Below, one piece after another: positions 11,465 through 22,164 of a stretch of DNA of 64,000 nucleotides (positions are counted from its first letter, which is position 1; the number at the start of each line of letters is the position of its first letter). The DNA is from Tetmemena sp. SeJ-2015 (taxonomy: Eukaryota; Ciliophora; Spirotrichea; Sporadotrichida; Oxytrichidae), in contig JAJKFJ010021810.1 in assembly GCA_027382625.1 (NCBI GenBank), positions 62,001 to 126,000 on the forward strand. The letters run 5' to 3'. Position numbers and translations under genes: made by a program. Below the pieces are notes generated by a model. The model searched no databases, had not been told where the DNA came from, and saw only the letters and a list, made by a program, of their open reading frames with translations.

Positions 11465-12239
11465 TTGTGGACTTGTTTTTCTTGAGAATAGCTTGTTGTT
11501 GAAGATGTTTCTCTCTCAGTTCTAGATTAGTCATCAGATAGGAGTGTGCTTTGTACAAGACTACTTAGCCATGAATTGACAAGAAAATGAAATGTGATAA
11601 TGGCCACCTATATTAAAATAATGGGAGACTCATTCGCTTACTGAGGATTGTTGGTATTGACATAGAAGATGGAGTAAAGGAAGATTGCTTCTAATACGAA
11701 CTAGAAATACTTGAGAGGCTGGACAGGTGCTCCATATATTATAGCCTTTTGAAATGAAGAAAGCTCTAAATGCGTCAATTAAGGATCATTTATTACTTGA
11801 GAGAGAATGCAAAGAAGTAAAAGTTGGCGAAGATGATGTTCGAGAACTCCTCTATAATGTGAGTAATGAGACCTGGCTCAACTGGTCGACCCATCCTGAT
11901 CCAGTTATCCTAAACTCAACTATGAGTTATGAATTAAATTACAAGAGGCTTGTGGACAAGGACCATGATACAAATGACGAGCATGGCGTTAAAGATGCCT
12001 TCATAGTTGGTCTTCTTGATCCACGAGTTGAACTACACGAAGTCGAAGAGAGAATTTCTGGCTGCGACTACATTTCCCTTGAGCAAGTATCGCTGCTCTG
12101 CCTCGAGCTCACTGCCACTAGTAGTGTTGAGTACACTTGCTGTATCATCCAGATTGACTTTGGCCTTAATGCTCTCATTGATTTGCTTCTATCCCGAGCT
12201 CTTTTGGGACATTTTCTGTGGAGAAGCCCTTTGCTTCAT
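11465..12239 (-). pseudogene. Decayed copy of DGAT1-like N-terminal MDS
   Basis: About 780 bp closely matching 32051-32828 (roughly nine bases in ten by eye). It starts MKQRASPQKMSQKSSGQKQ and keeps RNSLFDFVQFNSWIKKTNYE, the cytosolic segment and first helix of a DGAT1-type acyltransferase. Relative to the 32-kb copy it has indels near 11735-11755 (ATTTCAAAAGG for ATTCAAAAGG, and a changed TATATGG) that break the frame, and it lacks the AAAAA run that joins the other copy to 43.7 kb. It lies between NAPRT and the second XAP5 piece. Likely a non-functional MDS duplicate. Confidence 0.7.
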
Positions 12240-12357
12240 TGATATTATGCGAGTTAAATTATTTCAATAAGAACACTCATAGATTTATTGGAAATCTTAT
12301 TGATAGTAGTCAGATTAAATACTTGGTTGAATTAATTAAATGCACACTTAAAATTTA

Positions 12358-13264
12358 TCAGTCGAGAACTGATCCCTTTTAATACTCAGCTGTTGGATCG
12401 AACTACAAGTTATGTAAAACTATAGATTGATTGCTTACGTGTTTCCAATTCCTATAGGGAAAGATATATAATAAAAAAACTTAGATATGCTTCTGCTTTT
12501 CGTAGACAATCTTTTCTATGATCTTGATTTTTTCACCCACATCTCTTTCAATATCTTCATAGTCTTCCACCTTCAAACTGTCTTTGGGTTTGTGTTTACT
12601 CTCTCGCTTCAGCTGTTTTATTTTCTAAGACTTGTAAATTAAATCTTTTATCTCTGTCTTCTTGGTCTGCTCCAAATCCAAAATGGAAGAGTTCTAAACA
12701 AGTTAAGAAAGAGATTCTTACAGGAGCTATTATGTAGTCACCCTTGATGAACATGAAGCCCTCTGATGGAGCTCCTTCTAGTTGCTTGTATAGTACTCCT
12801 AACAAGGTCAAAGCTTGTCTGATGATCTCGAGTACTGTGTCTCCCTTGCGCACGATCATCTTCTGTGGTTAATGCGCTCCATCCCAGTACTGATATGTAA
12901 CCTCAATCAGTGTTAGCTTTTGGGTTTGTTGATTGTGGTAGTAGTCTTGAATTAGTTTCTTCTTTAGTAAAATTTCTTGCTACTGCCTGTCTTTGTCAGC
13001 CAGGAACTCGGTATTCACATCTGGGTTCTTCCCAAAGCACCTCCTCTTTAACGTAGTAGATTCCTCTTCATTATTATTTTTATCCTCTTAGCACTTCTCG
13101 GCAACAGTGGAAAGAGCAGCTCTCCCAAATCTCTTCCTTGGATTCTAAGTGGATGCAGTAGGCTACTCTGGTTCTTCATCATCTTCAATGAAGCTGAGTT
13201 TTGTTTGCTGCTCAATCACCTTCCCAGATTTGCTCCTTTTCTCCTCCTCCTTCATCTATCTCTT
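12358..13264 (-). CDS. XAP5/FAM50 homologue, central and C-terminal MDS (scrambled gene, piece 2)
   Basis: Carries the XAP5 domain. It begins at the pointer ATCTATCTCTT (13254-13264). A KR-rich linker is followed by the diagnostic FGKNPDVNTEFLADKDRQQQ, VTYQYWDGAHQPQK, VRKGDTVLEIIRQAL, GFMFIKGDYIIAP, then IIEKIVYEKQKHIFPYRNWK and a tail HFDPTAEYQKGSVLD-TGA at 12358-12360. There are two GT-AG introns (28 and 36 bp) and one 21-bp IES with pointer AGATAT (plus strand). These match the family's KNPDVDTSFLPD, FSYWDG, and NKHIFPASRWEPYDP motifs as I recall them. On the minus strand this piece precedes the N-terminal piece at 8.5-8.9 kb, so a working gene needs reordering. Confidence 0.9.
12468..12488. 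other. XAP5 IES, pointer AGATAT
   Basis: AGATAT at 12462-12467 and 12483-12488. Removal gives KQKHIFPYRNWK, matching the conserved NKHIFP motif. Confidence 0.9.
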
Positions 13265-13307
13265 TCATTAAGTGAGATAATAGAATTAGAATAAGAATTA
13301 AAATAAA

Positions 13308-14150
13308 ATGTTCAAGAAAATCTCAGGCCACGAGGATCGCAACAACGACCATGTCAACAACCATATGCAGTCCGCCAAGGAGGAGTTCCTCAGAGCTATG
13401 GAGGCTCTGAAGGGCAAGAAAGAAGAGTACAAGGATTTGAAGAGACAGAACGAGGAAGAGCGCAAGCGACTCAAGGAAGAGGAAAGGAAGGCCAGCAGTT
13501 TCAAATTCTCTAAGATGGAGAAGAAGTCGTCGTTTCTGCCCTCAATCCACGAGAAGGAAGTCTTTCACCCCTTCCAGACAAATGAAGTGGGCGAGAAGTA
13601 TATAGATGCAAGGTAGAAATATCAGATGCTGTTTCCCAAAAGGGCATTAGAGAAGAAAAAGAAGTTTTCCTATACGGACACCTCGGGCAAGTTCTTCTCA
13701 AAAAATGTTGGCCAGGAGGAGGACAAGTACGACGAGGAATACAAGAAGGTCATGGGCAAGTTCGAAAGAGGTCTCATCATAACCAAGACTAAGGTGAAGG
13801 ATCAGCAAACTGGGGAGTTGAAGATTGAAGCCAAAATTCAGCACACTACCGCTAAGTGGGACCCAAACAACTTCCACCCCAAGCTCATCTAAGAAGTGAA
13901 GCCATTGCTGGACAATTCAAACACCCCTCGAGGAGCCAAGAAAGCAATAACTCTGGAGAGGAACTTCGACAGAGACATTTGGGTTTACAATAAGTCTAAT
14001 CTAGACAACTTCGCAGAGGCTGCTAAGGACGCTAAGAGAGGAAAACAGCTTGCCAGAAAGATCAGGAAATAGAAACGGTCAAGAAGTAGTGGCAAAGGCA
14101 GCTTCAGAGGCAGCAGAACTGGAAGCCCAGCTGCCCCTAATAAGATGTGA
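13308..14150 (+). CDS. Basic hypothetical protein, uninterrupted ORF
   Basis: Continuous 281-codon frame (ATG 13308, TGA 14148-14150) with only TAG and TAA as Gln. No intron or IES is needed. It has an acidic/basic coiled segment (residues 20-65, KEEFLRAMEALKGKKEEYKD), a conserved-looking centre around KWDPNNFHPKL, and a strongly basic Ser/Gly-rich end (KQLARKIRKQKRSRSSGKG), which suggests nucleic-acid or nuclear binding. Its 5' end starts 43 bp from the pointer of the divergent XAP5 piece, so the two may share a short promoter region. I do not recognise the family. Confidence 0.75.
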
Positions 14151-14260
14151 ATTCACTTTATTTTTACAATAATCAATTTTCAAATGAGGAAAAGAGTTGA
14201 GATAAATTTAGCTGAAGATATAATTTAAAGTTAAATCAACCAAAATCAAATTACTCACAA

Positions 14261-14669
14261 TTATTGCCGAGAATTTAATAAAAAAGATAATTAAATTAGA
14301 TATTAAAATAAAATGGAATAAATCGAGATTATTGAAGTGTGTCCAATTTAAATAAATATTACACCATTGGATTTAGCATAAAATTGTAAGAAGTTTTTTA
14401 TCCTTGCAACTTTGTGTGGGAGCACCCAGTCCCAAGTTATGAGTTACACAAGTTTTAATTAGGATAATGATGAAGGTATTGATGCATGCGCGCTTCATAT
14501 CTCGCTACTGAGAGGTGCTAAGAAAATGACTAAAGAAGAAACTCATCTTAACTGGCTATTGAATAAGCTGCAGATCGAGGGGTGTCTGAGCCATTTAAAC
14601 TGACACAAAGTTGCAGCTCACTATTAATTATTTTATCAATCATCGATTTTAATTTAATTCTCAACTATA
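14261..14669 (+). mobile_element. MITE copy 1 (about 0.41 kb)
   Basis: Bounded by an imperfect inverted repeat (start near GAGAATTTAATAAAAAAGA; end near TTTAATTCTCAACTATA). It contains shared internal blocks such as TATCCTTGCAAC, CTGAGAGGTGCT and AAGCTGCAGATC that recur at 16.4, 21.9, 38.7 and 42.3 kb. No ORF. Confidence 0.8.
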
Positions 14670-14969
14670 ATTAATTTAGCTTCAACGGATTATCTACTTA
14701 ATCATACTGACACACGCTCTGACTTTGGAGATCTCTTCATTTAGAAGTCAAAGAGAACTGCATTATAAATCTAAAGTAAAATGGGATATATAAAATAGTA
14801 GATATAATTATGGCCTAAAGTATGTTCAAGGAGCTGTTTATCTTTCATTTTTAGGGGATCTCTAGATAGGGGTATTAATATGAGTTTAATAAATTATCTA
14901 AGTTCAATAATTTTTAACTCTTCATCTCATTAGGAATTTTGGTAAACAAAATTTAATTTATTTGAAAAA

Positions 14970-16517
14970 ATGTCAAATATTGGATCTGATCTAATTAAAA
15001 CTAATGTCGATTCCAAGAGTTCATATTTCGGACTGGAAAACGGATACTAACTCAACAATTGCTATTTAAATGTGATCTTCTAAGTTTTTTGGGAAGTGAG
15101 ACACATGAGAAATCTACTAATAAAATTTGTGGATTAAGATTTTTCAGACTTTAAAAATACGAATATGAGAGTATGGGCTGTTTTAGAGGAGCTTAAGAAC
15201 TTTATTCAAGAAATCTAGAAGGGAAATCCGGCAAATACTTTCAGCTTAAACAAAGTGAGAAGAGAGCTCTTTAAGGTCTTTTAAATACTGAGATATTTTT
15301 ATCTTTTATCCACAATCCTACTTCGAGTTGAATCAAAAAGGCGATGCTGCGGAAACCTTCAGCATTCTGTTGAAGGTTATTCATTTGGTTTACTTGTAAC
15401 CTTAGATCCGACAGTAATGCTAAGATTTGGAAAGTTTGTTGGATGCAGACTGCTCTGATAACTTAAATTGCCCCATTCACGCAAGCTTTCACATAAGAGT
15501 GGATGAATAAATTGCTTGTATATGTGGAGGGAGCCAGTTCTTGTAAAGCTATCACAAAAACAACTTCCTGCAAGTCATCAATACTTAAGAGTATCTGCCT
15601 AAGATAACTCCCCAAGGAAATGAATTCCTCTTAATTTTTATGAATACAGTTTTAAACAGGAGTTGTTGAAAGATTACGCCAAACAGTAGAGCTCCTCCAA
15701 TAGATGCGAGAAATAAAATTGCCCTGAAAAAGTGTCTCAAGTCACTTAAATCATCAAGAAGCCTTATCCTTATGTGATGACTCTGAATTTTAATTGGGTC
15801 GAGTCAATGATTACAAGACTAGATTTGCTAAATTTTTTACTCTCTTTGACAAATGAGATCTCTCCATCAGATCTTTTTGAAACTAATTGCTCAAAATCTT
15901 AAAAAATAACTGAAACAAAATACTAGCTAAGAGCACTGATTTGCTTTTAGAATGGCCATTATGTAGTTTTCTTTAGTTGTCCTCAAAGCTCTTAGTAAAG
16001 AGCGACGACTGGTTAAGAGTACAGATGGAAGATGATAAGTGATGACTATATGTAGAACTTTAAAGATTGGGTTGAATTAGTGACCCATATGGTAAATTCA
16101 AAGTATTTACCTACTTTAGTAATCTTTGACCAACCTATTCCACATGATTCAAAAACTGATCTTTCAATCTCCAAACTAGAAATAGAGCAATTATTACGCA
16201 AAGAAAAAGAGAAATTAGATTTATAGAACAAAAAACGCCAAAATGACATCTTTTATTATAGAATTTTAATAGATTAGCAAAAATCTTAAAAATACTTAAG
16301 AGGCTGCTGGCATATCTCAATAGCGAAGATTGATTTTCCATTATAGTAGGAATTTTAATCAAAATCGGTGATCGGTTAAAATAATAAATGGCGAGTTGCA
16401 ACTTCGTGTCAGTTGAAATCGAAGATTCACCCCCTCATCTGTAGCTTGTTCGATAGCTTATCAAAAATTAATATGAGTTTCTTCTTTAATCATCTTCACA
16501 GCACCTCTCAGCAGTGA
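14970..16517 (+). CDS. USP53/54-like peptidase C19 protein, copy A
   Basis: Ubiquitin-hydrolase fold. ATG at 14970; the Cys box reads YFGLENGYQLNNCYLNVIFQ, a zinc-binding insert follows (NCPIHASFHIRVDEQIACIC), and the His box is ALICFQNGHYVVFF followed by KMISDDYMQNFKDWVELV and LPTLVIFD. The order resembles USP53/54 and plant UCH-related proteins. An IES with TTTT pointers (15279-15282, 15304-15307) joins KVF to YPQSYFELNQKG. A second frame change near 15657-15667 could be a very short GT-AG intron or decay. The frame continues into MITE copy 2 before a TGA at 16515-16517. It sits between inverted MITEs. It may be active or a decaying germline copy. Confidence 0.7.
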
Positions 16518-16759
16518 GATATGTCTCATTCATTCTTCCTCTTCTTCCATTTCATTTTCGTTAAAACTTGTGACGCTTATAACTCTGTACTGAGCGCTTC
16601 CACAATAAAGTTGCAAGGATAAAAAGTTCTTAGAATTTTATGCTAAATCGAATGGTGTAATAATTATTTATAATGGACACACTTCAACTGCCACTCATTT
16701 ATTCCATTTTAATTTAATATCTAATTTAATTATCTTTTTTATTAAAATTCTCAGCTATA
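16342..16759 (-). mobile_element. MITE copy 2 with empty site at 19.49 kb
   Basis: Inverse orientation to copy 1. Ends TATAGTAGGAATTTTAATC and CTCAGCTATAATAATAC. The partner arm of the large inverted repeat reads straight from CCATTAT into AATACTTTG, so it lacks the element, which fixes the boundaries and suggests a TA-type target duplication. Confidence 0.82.
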
Positions 16760-17790
16760 ATAATACTTTGATTTTGTTATATTCTTGATTCTCAGTGGAA
16801 TTAAAATGAGTACCAGAATAAATAAATTAAAGTTTTAACTGTAATTAAAATTAACGTACGCTGATTAATTTATTAATCTTCATATGATTAGTATATAATT
16901 AACTGAACATTAGACTTAATTAGTGGAAATTATAATCAATTTTCGGGCATGAATTTTAATAAGGATGCACCCTTTAAGCAAATAGTTAAATCTTCTTTGA
17001 AAAGATAATCTATTATCTAAAGTGCAAGAATATTTTTTTAATTATTAATTTTAAATATATAGAGATAACACAAATGGACTGCTGTCTCTCAGACTGATAT
17101 TTTCATTTTTCTTGTAAAATAATCTTCAGGAAAGCAAGTAGCCAAATCATAAGAATATATCTTTATATTTCAAATTTAAAGACTTTTTATAAAAAGATCT
17201 GAAGGAGTGCATATAAAAATCTCTTAGTCAGTACATCAGTGTGAGAAATCATTTTATAATTAGAGTCTTTTAAAATCTTATTTATTCCTCTCAATCTTCC
17301 TATAGACATATTAGCCTGGTTTTTATCTTATCCGATTACTTTGACTTGTAAAAGTATTAAATTTATGCAGTTGGAAGAAATGAAAAGACTCGTTAAAGAA
17401 ATACAGATCGAGCAGAGCAGATGAATACCTGGCAAATTAGGGAATACTGAAGAAGAGTTCAAGGGCTCATATCTACTCATCATGCAGGTATTTTTTCTTA
17501 AATGAAAAATGATGCAGAGAGGAGCTCTCCTAAAAGAAAATCTACAACAAACTCAGAAAGAAGATGATAATGGAGCCCAAGCACCTGATTGAATAACTCT
17601 TTAGGATGCATAATTTGATCAAAGCTCTCCCAAGCTTTCAAAGATCATTCTATTATCGTCATCTATTTCTTTGAAAGGACAAGGCTATCTTCTGGATCAT
17701 TAAGGTAGAAGCATGGGGAGACAGATGAGTGGATGGAAGGCATAATCTACTAGAAAGCACTTTATGATACTATCCTTAAACAAGAAGATA

Positions 17791-18018
17791 ATGGAAGAGA
17801 GAGATATTCCTCTATGGAGCAATCTGAGTGGGAATAATCAGCAAGGCGAAAATAATTCAGAGCAATTTTAGGTCAGAGTTCGCAGACCTAATAGTAATAA
17901 TTTAACTTTACTAGAGCAAAGTTAGCAAACAGTCGAGTTAATGGATTATTTCAACTCATCGAAATTCCTCAGGAGTAAACATCTAGCACTTTTTCGAAGG
18001 AAAGGACTACTGAATTGA
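17791..18018 (+). CDS. Short Gln/Asn-rich ORF fragment beside the foldback element
   Basis: MEERDIPLWSNLSGNNQQGE onward to TGA at 18016-18018, with an open extension upstream to about 17600. Ends 5 bp before the foldback element, so it may be a gene interrupted by it. No family recognised. Confidence 0.35.
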
Positions 18019-18022
18019 CATA

Positions 18023-18861
18023 ATATTACTAATTTAACGTTGATTTTTGAAATTATTAAAACCTAATTAACTTTGAACGAATTAACGTAATGGGAAGGGA
18101 ATAATTATAAATAGGGCCATTAGGGAACTCAGTCATTAGATATATAACGGTAAGTAAAAATCGCAAAAGAGATTTATATGGCGAAAATTTTAAATAAAGA
18201 CATCAGTAATTATAACTTACATCACATTAAAAAATTTAGAAATGGAGGTTTTTTCTCCATCAGACCCCCCTGCGCCCACTGATTAAATTTCTTGTTTAAT
18301 AATTCACAGGCCCACCCACCACCCAAAACGAGCACGACAACTACAAAAAGTCAAAAGTAAGTATGCTTCTGTATTTAAATATATTTAAACATCATTTCAA
18401 GAAAATTCTGGAATCCTTCATAACATAGTTGGAGTAATGGCTAATGGAGCTCCAATAAATAATTTTTTTGGATTATTCTGAAAATCATGGGTAGAAGCAA
18501 AAATTTTGTAAAAATTTTTATACTTACTTTTGACTTTTTGTAGTTGTCGTGCTCGTTTTGGGTGGTGGGTGGGCCTGTGAATTATTAAACAAGAAATTTA
18601 ATCAGTGGGCGCAGGGGGGTCTGATGGAGAAAAAACCTCCATTTCTAAATTTTTTAATGTGATGTAAGTTATAATTACTGATGTCTTTATTTAAAATTTT
18701 CGCCATATAAATCTCTTTTGCGATTTTTACTTACCGTTATATATCTAATGACTGAGTTCCCTAATGGCCCTATTTATAATTATTCCCTTCCCATTACGTT
18801 AATTCGTTCAAAGTTAATTAGGTTTTAATAATTTCAAAAATCAACGTTAAATTAGTAATAT
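18023..18861. mobile_element. Foldback element 2 (342-bp inverted arms)
   Basis: Left arm 18023-18364 and right arm 18520-18861 are almost perfect reverse complements around a 155-bp AT-rich spacer. The terminal motif TATTACTAATTTAACGTTGA resembles the ends of the palindrome at 4436-5901, while the arm interiors differ. No coding capacity. A TA-rich flank on both sides fits a TA target site. Confidence 0.9.
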
Positions 18862-18967
18862 ATAGAGATGGAAGACTTAGATTAGAGCCTGGACGATAGT
18901 AATAACCTTAAATGATGCTATTTTCTATAAAATGATTGAAAAAGACAAAAAGGCTTTCGAAGTGAGG

Positions 18968-19120
18968 ATGAAATTTGTCAAGATTGAGAAGGATTTAGCC
19001 TAGATGAAGAGAAATTTACAACTGACTAGTTTCTTCAAAAAATAATCATTTAGGGAGCACTAAAGCAATTAAACAGCAGAAAAGGTGAATAACTCACTGG
19101 CACTTTCGCAGAGCAAATGA
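18968..19120 (+). CDS. Short ORF fragment right of the foldback element
   Basis: MKFVKIEKDLAQMKRNLQLT to TGA at 19118-19120; charged, possibly helical. It may be the continuation of the ORF at 17791-18018 if the foldback element is excised, but I found no convincing pointer pair to prove it. Confidence 0.3.
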
Positions 19121-19967
19121 ATTTATTTCAAGAAAAAATGTTTTCTTGAGAATTATTCTAAATTTTGTGATAAATTCTTAATGTATATTACTTATTTTAA
19201 AATTAATAATTAAAAAAATATTCTTGCACTTTAGATAATAGATTATCTTTTCAAAGAAGATTTAACTATTTGCTTAAAGGGTGCATCCTTATTAAAATTC
19301 ATGCCCGAAAATTGATTATAATTTCCACTAATTAAGTCTAATGTTCAGTTAATTATATACTAATCATATGAAGATTAATAAATTAAACAGCGTACGTTAA
19401 TTTTAATTACAGTTAAAACTTTAATTTATTTATTCTGGTACTCATTTTAATTCCACTGAGAATCAAGAATATAACAAAATCAAAGTATTGATAATGGAAA
19501 ATCAATCTTCACTATTGAGATCTGCCAGCAGCCTCTTAAGTACTTTAAAGATTTTAGCTAAATCTATTAAAATTCTATAATATAAGGATGACAATTATTG
19601 GATTTAAAAAGCTATAAACCAAAATGCTACGAAATATTTTAGAATTTTAAATTAATTGTATTTATATGAATACTTTATTTAAACTTATTTCTATATTAAC
19701 TTTTAATCTTAAAGAGGAAATATAAGTCTTCTATGAAATTGTCCTTGATCACAGTGTCATATTCTCTAAATTTTATACCTTAGATTTGATAGGTTGCTTA
19801 ATTATTAATCTCTACTTTTTTTTCAAAGGATGCTTTTTCTATCTTACAATGCCATAAATTATATTGCCTTCACATTCACACTAGTAGTATTCCAGTGGCT
19901 TTATTTCTCATTCAAGTTTGATTGTAACTGTAAATCAAATCACTCTCACATTTGTAATGCATCTAAT

Positions 19968-20503
19968 AATAATAATTAAGGGAATTAAGGGCCCCCGGCA
20001 TAAATAAGATAGTCCGTGACGCCAATGATATTGCTGTGACGCACTTATCTGACGTACACAAACCTACCAGCCGAATAGGGATTTTTAAACATGTGGCACC
20101 CCGCCACCTCACACTCTGAGCAGAAGCCCCCGGCTTCTGCATACCATCCAAAAAACCTAAAAAGAAAAAAAAATTTGGGTAGCTTCGGACCGAGAGCAAG
20201 TCGCTGCTCCGTAGCGTCTGGCTTCGCTGTCCAGCTGCCATGACTGAGTGTTTTTCCCCTAGATCTCGTCCCTCCACGCCTAACAGGATTAGGAGGGTGA
20301 GTGGGAACCACTCACCTTTGATTATCTCTCCAGTGAGCAGCTCAACCACCTTCCCTAGGGCTTTGGCTGCCATTATCCCTTGCCTCTTTTAAGCACTCAC
20401 CCATCAGCCAATGGATTACCAAACCAGAAAGCCTTCAGGGAAAGGGCGACCGGTGCCTAGTGCCGGCGTGTGCGTCCTGAATTTTAACTTACTAATTTAA
20501 TAA
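19968..20503 (-). mobile_element. GC-rich retroelement-like insert with 15-bp target duplication
   Basis: A 536-bp insert, much richer in GC than its surroundings, bounded by direct repeats TTGTAATGCATCTAA at 19953-19967 and 20504-20518. On the minus strand it ends in a short (ATT)n tail next to the target duplication, as LINE- or SINE-type insertions do. A minus-strand ORF of 136 codons (MAAKALGKVVELLTGEI start) covers most of it but has no recognised domain. Confidence 0.65.
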
Positions 20504-20912
20504 TTGTAATGCATCTAAAACGCACTTAACAGTTTCTACGCTATGTCATTTCTACTATAGATGCTTTCTATAGTCTACAGAAGGATCTTAAGATAAGAAT
20601 AGTCTCTTTCGAAATTTGATACTCCAAACCGAAGAAATCTTGTGGTGAAGAGTTTGATGATCAATCAAATAATTGCATCTTCAAACTTAGGAAAGCAACT
20701 CCCACTTTCTCATCACCAATTTTAAAATGCAATATTATAGAGTGGCACTCTTAATTTAGATGATGTTAATGTTGAGAACTGGCACTTATTACTGATAGAG
20801 TGATACAGTGATATTATGTGCATTTATTTTAGAGTAATTTCTCGTTTGGCTAGATTGATTATAAGTATTAATGAAGAAATTAAAATTAACACAACTTATT
20901 CTCATTTTCTTA

Positions 20913-20929
20913 TCATATTATGGGGTTTT
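20913..20929 (+). repeat. Left copy of a 17-bp inverted repeat containing GGGGTTTT
   Basis: TCATATTATGGGGTTTT here pairs with AAAACCCCATAATATGA at 25407-25423. G4T4 is one unit of the oxytrichid telomere repeat. The pair encloses about 4.5 kb with a MITE and zinc-finger gene copy C. Confidence 0.6.
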
Positions 20930-21070
20930 GAATATAATGGATTAAATTTATTAGTAGGAAGCAAATGTCACCTCAGAGAAGAGCACTAAAAATAATCATA
21001 ATGACGAAAGGGGCAAATAATTAAAATCGAAAGCTGTTTTTTTCTTGAAGATTCATTATTTTATTTAATA

Positions 21071-22127
21071 AAGCTGAGAATTCAATAAAAAAGAGAATTT
21101 AATTAGATAGTGAAAATTAAATTATTTTGGAGTAAATCCTAGTTGACAGTTGACATTTCCATTGCTTTGTTACATAGACAGAATACAATAGGATTTCTAA
21201 ATAAAATTCATTTTGAAACATAATAGTGCCTCTTTGTACTGGATATATTTTGTATTGCATAATCTCCTAATGTTCTTATTCTTATTTTAGCTTTATTATT
21301 ATTGCTTCATTTTCTCTTTTTCGGTTTTTTTTTAGTCTCCTTTCTACTCAACACTGAAGTCTTAAAGTTGATATTTTAGCAAATCAATAGCCATTCATTC
21401 AGACTTACCTTTATCTTTGAGTAGTAGAGATCTTTTTGTCTGTGCACAGGAATGCAAAACGAACCAGAAACGGATTCTGGAAGAGTGGAGCTTTTAAAGG
21501 TCTCTTGTGCTCTGCATCGCCATTTTGAAGTATCTCATTTATCCTAATAAGGTATTATAGCAAGACATAAATATGAACTAAACTTAAATATCATCATATT
21601 AGGGTTTAAATAATGTTAGATTTATTATGGAAGAAATGTCATCAAAAAATCTAAAATATCTTTGCAAAGGGCAAATAATTTCCACAAATCTAAAGTGTCT
21701 TTTTCTTACAATTGCTTATTTATTTAAAAAATTAATATTACAAAAAAACAAAGTAAATGTTATTAGATATCAATAAGTATTGTTGAGAACAATCACTGAT
21801 CATCTATTTCTATTCAACCTATATTACACCATTCGATTCAGCAAGAAATTCTAAGATCTTTTCATCCTTGCAATTTTTGTGTGGGATAGCTCAGTACAGA
21901 GTTATAAGCGACAAAAATTTTTGGAGATGAAAAAGAATGCGCACATCATATCTCTTGATTGAGAGGTGCTGCTGAGATTATTAAAGAAAAAACTTTTATT
22001 ATTTTTTGATAAGCTATCGAACAAGCTGCAGATCAAGGTGTAAATCAGCGATTTCAACTGATACGAAGTTACAAATCTCAATTTATTAATTTAACCGATC
22101 TCCGATTTTAATTAAAATTCCAACTAT
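21071..22127 (+). mobile_element. MITE copy 3, split by about 0.66 kb
   Basis: Start AAGCTGAGAATTCAATAAAA and end AAATTCCAACTATG match the family; shared internal blocks (TTGCAATTTTTGTGTGGGA, GATTGAGAGGTGCTG) lie at 21880-22030. Sequence of about 21150-21815 has no counterpart in the other copies and is a secondary insertion. Immediately followed by the zinc-finger gene, whose 5' end it has replaced. Confidence 0.7.
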
Positions 22128-22164
22128 GTTTGCATATTGAAGAAATTGAAAGGTTAATTTTAGC

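Larger units (their letters stand above)
16255..19580. repeat. Large imperfect inverted repeat enclosing a foldback element
   Basis: 16255-16341 pairs with about 19495-19580, and 16760-17060 pairs with about 19190-19490, in inverse orientation. The left arm is split by MITE copy 2; the right arm is the empty version. The inner region holds two short ORFs and the foldback element at 18023-18861. Confidence 0.8.

Noticed and set aside
11460..12300. Plus-strand ORFs of 162 and 87 codons at 11754-12270 and their counterparts at 32342-32856
   Set aside because: They are antisense shadows of the DGAT1-like segment, which has the conserved motifs on the minus strand.
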